A stretch of DNA of 64,000 nucleotides from WHSW01 sp963740055 (GTDB lineage: Bacteria; Actinomycetota; Thermoleophilia; Solirubrobacterales; 70-9): the NCBI GenBank assembly GCA_963740055.1, contig CAVUCL010000004.1:62001-126000 (forward strand). The letters are read 5' to 3'. The notes beneath the pieces are model-generated. The model was not told the DNA's origin. It saw only the letters and a program-made list of their open reading frames with translations, and did no database searches. Numbering within the stretch: the first letter of the stretch is position 1; every line of letters starts with the position of its first letter. Below, in pieces: positions 58,356-64,000 of the stretch. The translations under genes were made by a program, and so were the position numbers.

Positions 58356-59234
58356 TCAGGTCTCGATCTGAAGCAGCTCGCCGCCCTCGTGCTCGACCTG
58401 GAGCGTGGTGTGGTCGAGGTCGAAGCGCTCGGCGAGCATCTGCTCGACCTCGCGGCGGGCGGCGTGACAGTCGGTGTCGCGGCCGACGATCACATGCGCG
58501 GCGAGCGCCGGGAAGCCGGAGGTGATGGTCCACACGTGCAGGTCGTGGACACCCTTGACCCCGTCCATCGCGCAGATCGCGCGGCCGACCTCCTCGACGT
58601 CGGTGCCCGCGGGCGAGGCCTCGAGCAGGATCCGGGTCGAGTCGCGCAGGATCCCCCAGGAGCTCGCGAGCACGAGCAGGCCGATCAGCACCCCGACCGC
58701 GGGGTCGGCGTACTCCCAGCCGGTCGCGAGGATGATCAGCGCCGCGACGATCACCCCGAGCGAGCCGAGCAGGTCGGCGAGCACGTGGCGGAAGGCGGCC
58801 GAGACGTTGAGGCTGTGGGCCGAGTGGGCGTGCAGGATGCGGGCGGCGATCGCGTTCACGGCGAGCCCGCCGACCGCGATCGCGAGCATCAGCCCGGCCT
58901 CGACCTCGGGCGGGTCGCTGAAGCGCTCGCCGGCCTCGATGAAGATCCAGATCGAGATCGCGACCAGGGTGACGCCGTTGAACAGCGCCGCCAGGATCTC
59001 GGCGCGACGATAGCCGAAGGTGCGGCTCGGCCCCGCCGGGCGGGCGGCGAGCCAGGCGGCGAAGAGCGCAATCGCGAGCGAGAGGTTGTCGGAGAGCATG
59101 TGCGCCGCGTCGGCGAGCAGCGCGAGGCTGCCGGTGACGAACCCGCCGACCACCTCGACCACGGTGAAGGTCGCGGTCAGCGCCAGGGTCAGGCGCAGCG
59201 CCCGGGTGCTGGCGCTGCGGTCGGGGGCGCTCAC
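58356..59234 (-). CDS. cation diffusion facilitator (CzcD-like)
   Basis: This 292-residue protein has six membrane segments. Helix II carries ADAAHMLSDN and helix V HVLADLLGSLGV, the HxxxD zinc-binding pairs of CDF exporters. A histidine-bearing loop (HAHSAHSLNVS) lies between helices IV and V, and a cytoplasmic ferredoxin-like domain (GVHDLHVWTITSGFPALAAHV) is at the C-terminus. It should export zinc or a similar cation in exchange for protons. It starts at a GTG 11 bases after the ispH stop. Length and motifs are normal. Confidence 0.94.
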   Translation of the reverse strand: MSAPDRSASTRALRLTLALTATFTVVEVVGGFVTGSLALLADAAHMLSDNLSLAIALFAAWLAARPAGPSRTFGYRRAEILAALFNGVTLVAISIWIFIEAGERFSDPPEVEAGLMLAIAVGGLAVNAIAARILHAHSAHSLNVSAAFRHVLADLLGSLGVIVAALIILATGWEYADPAVGVLIGLLVLASSWGILRDSTRILLEASPAGTDVEEVGRAICAMDGVKGVHDLHVWTITSGFPALAAHVIVGRDTDCHAARREVEQMLAERFDLDHTTLQVEHEGGELLQIET

Positions 59235-59244
59235 CGGCGCGGTT

Positions 59245-60213
59245 TCAGGCGCGGGCCGCGAGCTCGGTGCGGATCTTCTTCGGCAGCATGAAGCGCACGT
59301 CCTCGTCGACGGCGCGCAGCTCGGAGACGTCGTCGACCCCGCGCTCGCGGAAGTACTCGACCAGCTCGGCGACCAGCTCCTCGGGCGCGCTCGCGCCGGA
59401 GGTGATCCCGACCGTCTCCACCCCCTCGAGCCAGCTCTCGTCGACCTGCGAGGCGTTGTCGATCAGGTGCGACGCGGCGCCGAGCTCGCGCGCGACCTCG
59501 ACCAGGCGGTTGGAGTTCGAGGAGTTGGTCGAGCCGATCACGAGCACGAGCTCGCACTCGGCGGCGAGCTGCTTGACCGCGATCTGGCGGTTGGTGGTCG
59601 CGTAACAGATGTCGTCGGACTTCGGGCTCACGATGTGGGGGAACTTCTCGCGCAGCCGGGCGATGATCGCGCCGGTCTCGTCGACCGAGAGCGTCGTCTG
59701 GGTGATGAAGGCGACGTGCTCGGGGTCCTCGAGCTCGAGCGCGTCGACGTCGGCGACCGTCTCGACGAGGACGATCGAGTCCGGCGCCTCGCCAGTGGTG
59801 CCCTCGACCTCCTCGTGGCCCTGATGGCCGATGAGGACGATCGTGTAGCCCTGCTCGGCGAACTTGCGCGCCTCGACGTGGACCTTGGTCACCAGCGGGC
59901 AGGTGGCGTCGATCGTGCGCAGCTGCCGCGCGGCGGCGTTCTCGTGCACGCTCGGGGCGACGCCGTGGGCGGAGAACACGACCAGCGCGCCCTCCGGGAC
60001 CTCGGTCTCCTCCTCGACGAAGATCGCGCCGCGCTCGGCGAGCTGCTCGACGACGTGCTTGTTGTGGACGATCTCCTTGCGCACGTAGACCGGCGGCCCG
60101 TGCATGTCGAGCGCCTTCTCGACCGTCTCCACGGCGCGGTCGACCCCGGCGCAATAGCCGCGCGGGGCCGCGAGCAGAAGCCGCTTCGGTGCATGGGTCT
60201 CGGTCGCCGCCAT
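59245..60213 (-). CDS. ispH: 4-hydroxy-3-methylbut-2-enyl diphosphate reductase
   Basis: This 322-residue IspH makes IPP and DMAPP in the last step of the MEP pathway. The three cluster cysteines are present: C21 (GYCAGVDRA), C105 (DATCPLV) and C203 (ICYATTNRQ). The catalytic glutamate region EVEGTTGE and the SSNSNRLVE diphosphate site are also present. The ATG at 60213 lies eight bases after TACCCT, suggesting a leaderless mRNA. It sits alone in terms of isoprenoid genes in this window. Confidence 0.97.
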   Translation of the reverse strand: MAATETHAPKRLLLAAPRGYCAGVDRAVETVEKALDMHGPPVYVRKEIVHNKHVVEQLAERGAIFVEEETEVPEGALVVFSAHGVAPSVHENAAARQLRTIDATCPLVTKVHVEARKFAEQGYTIVLIGHQGHEEVEGTTGEAPDSIVLVETVADVDALELEDPEHVAFITQTTLSVDETGAIIARLREKFPHIVSPKSDDICYATTNRQIAVKQLAAECELVLVIGSTNSSNSNRLVEVARELGAASHLIDNASQVDESWLEGVETVGITSGASAPEELVAELVEYFRERGVDDVSELRAVDEDVRFMLPKKIRTELAARA

Positions 60214-60221
60214 CGCCCCAC

Positions 60222-60227
60222 AGGGTA
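60222..60227 (-). promoter_or_regulatory. -10 element of a leaderless promoter
   Basis: TACCCT on the minus strand ends eight bases before the ispH ATG. It lies between the ATG and the hairpin repeat. Confidence 0.5.
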
Positions 60228-60232
60228 GCTGC

Positions 60233-60283
60233 CGCCGAGCGGTGGATTTTCCCCGTATGGCAAGGCAGATCCCCCGCTCGGCG
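60233..60283. repeat. conserved hairpin repeat, copy 2
   Basis: The left arm CGCCGAGCGGTGGAT is identical to copy 1 at 34803. The right arm ATCCCCCGCTCGGCG pairs with it except for one T-C mismatch. The loop begins TTTCCCCGTATGGCAAGG, very close to copy 1. It lies between the stop of the M28 gene and the start of ispH, both minus strand. The same order, stop-hairpin-start, holds for copy 1. Confidence 0.8.
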
Positions 60284-60288
60284 CCAGG

Positions 60289-61212
60289 TCAGCGGATCTT
60301 GGGGATTGCGGCGAGCGCCGCCTCGCCGACGGCGTCGAGGCTCTCGGCGCAGACCTTGTCGAGCGTGTCCTCGGCTGTGTGCCACCAGTCGCCCGGCGGG
60401 GGCCCGGGGCCGTAGTCGAAGTCGATCAGGTCGACCGCCGGGATCCCCGCCTCGAGGAACGGCACGTGGTCGTCGGCGATCGCGCTCGTCTCGCCCTCGA
60501 ACGGCGCCGGCTCGCCGTCGCGCTCCTCCGCGGCGGCGGCGAAGAGCTCGTAGAGCGCCGGGTCCGAGTTGGCCTCGCGTGGGATCTCGAGCTCGCAGTC
60601 GCCGACCAGGTCGAACAGCACCATCGCCCGGATCTGCTCCAGCGGCGTGGCGCCACCGTCGCCGCGGCGCGCGAGCTCGACGTATTGGCGGCTGCCGCGG
60701 GTCCCGTCGAGCTCGAACGGGCGCGACCCGCGCGCCTCCTCGGCGTCGAAGAAGACGAGCTCGACCGCGGGCCCGGGCAGCGGGCGCGGCAGCGCGCGCG
60801 CGAGCTCGAGCAGCACCGCCACCCCGGAGGCGCCGTCGTTGGCGCCGACGAAGCCCTCGATCGCGTCCTTGGTGTCGTAGTGGGCGCCGACGACGACGGT
60901 CCCGGACCCCGAGCCCTCGAGCCTGCCGATCACGTTCTCGTACGGACGCTGGCGCACGACGTCCTCGACGCCCGCTTCGGCGAGCGAGGCGGCGATCAGC
61001 TCGGCGGTCGCGCGCGCGGCGGGCGAGCCGGCCGGCCGCGGCCCGAGCTCGACCTGGGCCTCGAGGTCTCTGAACGCCGCAGCGGAATCAAAGCCCGCCG
61101 CCTCCTCCGCTTCGCGTCCGGGGGCGGCGGGGTCGGTTGAGGGATTGTCCTCCTCCCCGCCGCAGCCGGCGAGCAGCGCGAGGGCCGCGAGGGCCGTGGC
61201 GACGGTGCGCAT
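60289..61212 (-). CDS. M28 family metallopeptidase lipoprotein (glutaminyl-cyclase-like)
   Basis: This 307-residue protein has lipobox LLAGC (lipid on C17). The zinc ligands of the M28 fold are visible: H111 (GAHYDT), D126 (NDGASG), E158/E159 (FDAEEA), and a late histidine (DWWHTAEDT). The VLFDLVGD stretch and WWHTAEDTLDKVCAESL recall glutaminyl-peptide cyclotransferases, so cyclisation of N-terminal Gln is an alternative to aminopeptidase activity. It acts outside the membrane. The ATG at 61212 lies eight bases after TAACTT. Confidence 0.87.
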   Translation of the reverse strand: MRTVATALAALALLAGCGGEEDNPSTDPAAPGREAEEAAGFDSAAAFRDLEAQVELGPRPAGSPAARATAELIAASLAEAGVEDVVRQRPYENVIGRLEGSGSGTVVVGAHYDTKDAIEGFVGANDGASGVAVLLELARALPRPLPGPAVELVFFDAEEARGSRPFELDGTRGSRQYVELARRGDGGATPLEQIRAMVLFDLVGDCELEIPREANSDPALYELFAAAAEERDGEPAPFEGETSAIADDHVPFLEAGIPAVDLIDFDYGPGPPPGDWWHTAEDTLDKVCAESLDAVGEAALAAIPKIR

Positions 61213-61219
61213 GGAGGGG

Positions 61220-61226
61220 TAAGTTA
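61220..61226. promoter_or_regulatory. shared two-way -10 element for divergent leaderless genes
   Basis: TAAGTTA reads TAAGTT on the plus strand, ending six bases before the ATG at 61232. It reads TAACTT on the minus strand, ending eight bases before the ATG at 61212. The whole gap between the two start codons is 19 bases, so both promoters must use this one element. Confidence 0.6.
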
Positions 61227-61231
61227 GGCCG

Positions 61232-62668
61232 ATGGCACAGGGACACATGGACCGCCTCAGCGCGCTCGACGTCACCTTCCTCACCAACGAGAGCTCGAAC
61301 GCCCACATGCACGTCGGCGGCGTCTGCATCTTCGAGGGGCCGCCGCCGAGCTATGCGGACCTGCTCGACCACGTGCGCTCGCGGCTGCACCTGGTGCCGC
61401 GCTTTCGCCAGAAGCTCGCCTACCCCCCGGTCCCGAGCGGGCGCCCGTTCTGGATCGACGACCCGACCTTCAACCTCGAATACCACGTCCGCCACTCGGC
61501 GCTGCCGGCGCCGGGCTCGGAGGAGCAGCTGCGCAACATGGCGGCGCGGGTGTTCTCGCAGCAGCTCGACCGCCACAAGCCGCTCTGGGAGCTGTGGATG
61601 GTCCAGGGCCTGACCCGGAAGCGATTCGCCTTCGTCACCAAGACCCACCACGCGCTCGTCGACGGCGTCTCCGGGGTCGACATCGCCACGGTGCTCTTCG
61701 ACGTCAAGCCGGTCCCCGAGCCCGCCGAGACCGACGACGACTGGGTCGCGAGCCCGTCGCCCTCGGGCGCCGAATTGCTCGCCAAGGACGCCGAGGGGAT
61801 CGTCAAGTCGCCGGTGCGCCTGTTGCGCCGGGTCGAGCAGGCGGTCGAGCACCCGCGGACGACCGTGGCGCGGGCGACCGAGGCGGTCGAGGCGCTGGGC
61901 GAGGTCGGCTGGAACTTCGCCAACCCCGCTCCGCAGGTGCCGCTCAACGTCGAGATCGGCTCGCACCGGCGCTTTCGCTGGGTGCGCGGCGACCTGGAGC
62001 AGTTCAAGCGGATCAAGGCGACCCTCGGCGGCACCGTCAACGACGTCGTGCTCGCGGTCGTCAGCGGCGCCCTGCGCCAATGGCTCGAGGCCCGCGGCGT
62101 GCGCACCGAGGGGATGGAGCTGCGCGCCCAGGTGCCGGTCTCGATCCGCGCCGCGGACGAGCGCGGCGCGCTCGGGAACAAGATCGCCGCGGTCCGCGGC
62201 CCGGTCCCGGTCTACGTCGAGGACCCGGTCAAGCGGCTCGAGATCTGCCGCCAGGGGATGGAGGGGATCAAGCAGTCGAAGCAGGCGCTCGGCGCCGAGG
62301 TGATCTCGCGCTTCAACGACTTCGCCCCGCCGACCCTGCTCGCGCAGGCGGCGCGGGTCAACTTCTCCACCCGCCTGTTCAACCTCGTGGTCACCAACGT
62401 CCCCGGGCCGCAGTTCCCGCTCTACGTGCTCGGGCGCGAGCTCGAGGACGTGTTCCCGGTCGGCTTCCTGCCGCCGAACCAGGCCCTGTTCGTGGCGATC
62501 ATGTCCTACAACGGCGGGATCAACTTCGGCCTGCTCGCCGACTTCGACTCGATCGACGACGTCGACCTGATCGTGCAGGGGATCGAGGACTCGGTCGCGG
62601 AGCTCTCCGAGGCCGCGGACGCGGCCGCGGAGGCGGCCGGCGAACGCCCCGAGCCGGCGCCGGCCTGA
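61232..62668 (+). CDS. wax ester synthase/diacylglycerol acyltransferase (WS/DGAT)
   Basis: This 478-residue protein has the catalytic HHxxxDG (H139-H140, D144-G145: THHALVDGVSG). The N-terminal DRLSALDVTFL and late NLVVTNVPGPQFPLY with MSYNGGINFGL are also characteristic of bacterial WS/DGATs. It esterifies fatty acyl-CoA to diacylglycerol or alcohols for storage lipid, probably at the membrane. The start is leaderless with a two-way -10. An EamA transporter gene follows 16 bases later but has its own promoter. Confidence 0.95.
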   Translation: MAQGHMDRLSALDVTFLTNESSNAHMHVGGVCIFEGPPPSYADLLDHVRSRLHLVPRFRQKLAYPPVPSGRPFWIDDPTFNLEYHVRHSALPAPGSEEQLRNMAARVFSQQLDRHKPLWELWMVQGLTRKRFAFVTKTHHALVDGVSGVDIATVLFDVKPVPEPAETDDDWVASPSPSGAELLAKDAEGIVKSPVRLLRRVEQAVEHPRTTVARATEAVEALGEVGWNFANPAPQVPLNVEIGSHRRFRWVRGDLEQFKRIKATLGGTVNDVVLAVVSGALRQWLEARGVRTEGMELRAQVPVSIRAADERGALGNKIAAVRGPVPVYVEDPVKRLEICRQGMEGIKQSKQALGAEVISRFNDFAPPTLLAQAARVNFSTRLFNLVVTNVPGPQFPLYVLGRELEDVFPVGFLPPNQALFVAIMSYNGGINFGLLADFDSIDDVDLIVQGIEDSVAELSEAADAAAEAAGERPEPAPA

Positions 62669-62671
62669 CGC

Positions 62672-62677
62672 TATCTT
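62672..62677 (+). promoter_or_regulatory. -10 element of a leaderless promoter
   Basis: TATCTT ends seven bases before the GTG at 62685 and lies just after the WS/DGAT stop. Confidence 0.65.
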
Positions 62678-62684
62678 CGCGGGC

Positions 62685-63719
62685 GTGAGCGCCCGCGCCT
62701 GGATCGCCTTCGCATCGGTCTCCGTCCTCTGGGGCATCCCGTACCTGTTCATCAAGGTCGCGGTCGACGACGGCGTCTCCCCCGCGTTCCTCGCCTGGCT
62801 CCGGGTCGTGATCGGCGCGGCGCTGCTCGGCGCGCTGTCCTGGCGGCTCGGGCTGCTGCGCTCGCTGCGCGGGCGCTGGCGCGTGCTCGGCGTCTACGCG
62901 ATCGCCGAGATCGCGATCCCGTTCCCGCTGATCGCCGCCGGCGAGCAGTCGGTGTCCTCGTCGCTGACCGCGATCCTGATCGCCTCGGTGCCGCTGATCG
63001 TCGCCCTGCTGGCGCTGCGCTTCGACCACTCCGAGCGCGCGACCGGCCGGCGCCTGGTCGGGCTCGTGGTCGGGTTCGCCGGGGTCGTCGCCCTGGTCGG
63101 CCTCGACGTCGCCGGCGACTCCGCGGAGCTGCTCGGCGCCGGCGCGATCCTGCTCGCGGCGGTCGGCTACGCGATCGGGCCGATGGTGCTCAAGCGCCGG
63201 CTCGCGGACCTCGACCCGCGAGCGACGATGGCCGGCGCGCTCGCGATCGCGGCCGTGGCGCTGACGCCGGCGGCGCTGCTGAGCCCGCCGGCGGCGATGC
63301 CCTCCGCCGACGCGCTCGCCTCGATCGTGATCCTCGGCGTCCTCTGCACCGCGTGGGCGTTCGTCCTCTTCGGTGCCCTGATCGCCGAGGTCGGGCCCGG
63401 TCGGGCGAGCGTGATCACCTACGTCGCCCCGGTGGTCGCGGTCGCGCTCGGCGTCGCCGTGCTCGGCGAGCGCCCGGGCGCCGGCGCGATCGCCGGGCTG
63501 CTGCTGATCATCGCCGGCTCCTGGCTCTCGACCGACGGCCGCCTGCCCCCAGGGCTGGCTGCGGTCGTCACCAGGACGCGACGCCGCCCACGGTCGATCG
63601 GGCCGAGCGTCCCGACCGGGTCGGGGCAGCCCGCGCGCGGACCGCGTCGAACCGCCGACGTAAGATCCGCTGCGTGGAGTCGATCAACTACCACCTCGAG
63701 CTCACCCCGGCGCAGCTGA
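62685..63719 (+). CDS. EamA family (DMT) transporter
   Basis: This 344-residue protein has ten membrane segments in two EamA repeats (WGIPYLFIKVAVDDGVSP opens the first; AVGYAIGPMVLKRRL the second). Loops are typical of the drug/metabolite transporter superfamily. The last roughly 50 residues are Arg/Ser/Pro-rich, and the final 46 bases overlap the next gene in another frame, so the natural end is somewhat doubtful although no earlier stop exists. Substrate unknown. The GTG follows TATCTT by seven bases. Confidence 0.88.
   Translation: MSARAWIAFASVSVLWGIPYLFIKVAVDDGVSPAFLAWLRVVIGAALLGALSWRLGLLRSLRGRWRVLGVYAIAEIAIPFPLIAAGEQSVSSSLTAILIASVPLIVALLALRFDHSERATGRRLVGLVVGFAGVVALVGLDVAGDSAELLGAGAILLAAVGYAIGPMVLKRRLADLDPRATMAGALAIAAVALTPAALLSPPAAMPSADALASIVILGVLCTAWAFVLFGALIAEVGPGRASVITYVAPVVAVALGVAVLGERPGAGAIAGLLLIIAGSWLSTDGRLPPGLAAVVTRTRRRPRSIGPSVPTGSGQPARGPRRTADVRSAAWSRSTTTSSSPRRS
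63661..63666 (+). promoter_or_regulatory. -10 element of a leaderless promoter
   Basis: TAAGAT ends seven bases before the GTG at 63674. It lies inside the tail of the EamA gene. Confidence 0.6.
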
Positions 63720-63922
63720 AGATCACCCATACCGCCCTGCGCAGCCTGCTCGACGACTTCGGCCACGACGAGCGCCAGATCCACACGATCATCCACGAGG
63801 TGCTGGCGAAGCTGCCCGACGAGCACGCGATTCGCGCGATCCAGCTCGACGCCGAGCTCGAGCCGAAGTCGCCGCAGCCCGAGCCGCCCGAGCCCGCCGG
63901 GGGACCCGACAGCGCCGCCTGA
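63674..63922 (+). CDS. small helical protein, function unknown
   Basis: This 82-residue protein begins VESINYHLELTPAQLKITHTALRSLLDDFGHDE and then RQIHTIIHEVLAKLPDEHAIRAI. It is two amphipathic helical hairpins followed by a Pro/Glu-rich tail. It starts leaderless inside the EamA coding end. The compact, unlike-neighbour composition and strong promoter support it as a real gene. No family recognised. Confidence 0.72.
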   Translation: MESINYHLELTPAQLKITHTALRSLLDDFGHDERQIHTIIHEVLAKLPDEHAIRAIQLDAELEPKSPQPEPPEPAGGPDSAA

Positions 63923-63961
63923 CCGGCTCGCGGGGCGCGGCCGCTACCCTGGCCGGCCCCG

Positions 63962-64000
63962 ATGAGCCTTACCGTCCAGATCGGGCTGCTGCTGGCGCTC
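63962..64000 (+). CDS. start of a membrane protein, 3' partial
   Basis: An ATG at 63962 opens MSLTVQIGLLLAL, a hydrophobic segment that runs off the right edge after 13 codons. A TACCCT lies upstream (gap of 11 bases). Too little is present to name a family. Confidence 0.5.
   Translation, partial: MSLTVQIGLLLAL

Noticed and set aside
1..64000. CRISPR arrays, insertion sequences, tRNA or rRNA genes
   Set aside because: No regularly spaced repeats, transposase motifs, or tRNA/rRNA signatures were seen on reading both strands; this was by eye and not a covariance search.

Overview
The window is a very GC-rich bacterial chromosome segment with densely packed genes, many ATGA, GTGA or TTGA overlaps between neighbours, and GTG or TTG starts. 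The CysM/CysO/MoeZ cysteine set, the SufU-type Fe-S system, the Wzm/Wzt exporter and the many apparently leaderless promoters (TANNNT six to eight bases before the start codon) point to an actinobacterium. The overall style resembles deep-branching Thermoleophilia (Solirubrobacterales-like). That placement is an inference, because no rRNA or tRNA gene is present.

Bases 1-41,600 are largely a surface-polysaccharide locus. It holds a sugar-nucleotide epimerase cut by the left edge and a set of GT2, GT4 and mixed glycosyltransferases. It also has four small class I methyltransferases, a Wzt/Wzm ABC exporter (17.8-20.0 kb), a polyprenyl-phosphate sugar transferase (23.1-24.4 kb) and an O-antigen-ligase-like protein whose TPR tail is out of frame (25.5-27.4 kb). 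Three tandem secreted GH-A (PslG/GH39-like) hydrolases follow (27.9-31.6 kb), then two 551-residue paralogous polytopic membrane proteins, one at each side of the locus, and a three-gene GT2/methyltransferase/GT-C operon (38.5-41.6 kb). Other functions are interspersed: cysM, an amino-acid ABC transporter (9.1-11.6 kb), cysO and moeZ (33.2-34.8 kb), htpX, and a NarL-type two-component system (36.8-38.5 kb).

Bases 41,600-48,200 are an Fe-S assembly locus: an Rrf2-type regulator, sufC, sufS and sufU, then a reverse-strand anchored protein, then a Rieske ferredoxin, sufB and sufD. Bases 48,200-50,100 hold a membrane-anchored Holliday-resolvase-like protein and a Fur/Zur regulator divergent from a ZIP transporter around a perfect 19-bp Fur-type palindrome. 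Bases 50,100-64,000 are mixed: an alkaline-phosphatase-superfamily protein, a GT1 glycosyltransferase of foreign composition, membrane and cupredoxin proteins, a secreted serine protease, a TenA/PqqC-like protein, a cysteine-less thioredoxin-fold protein, a CDF transporter, ispH, an M28 peptidase, a WS/DGAT acyltransferase, an EamA transporter and small proteins.

The main points beyond routine annotation are these. A conserved hairpin occurs twice with a conserved loop (34.8 and 60.2 kb). One TAAGTTA element appears to serve as the -10 on both strands for two leaderless genes. Two glycosyltransferases have conserved N-termini that begin right after a same-frame UAG with no usual start codon. 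The CysO-like protein carries two residues after its Gly-Gly, and the MoeZ domains are in reversed order. No CRISPR array, insertion sequence, rRNA or tRNA was seen, and no gene-free stretch exceeds 300 bases.
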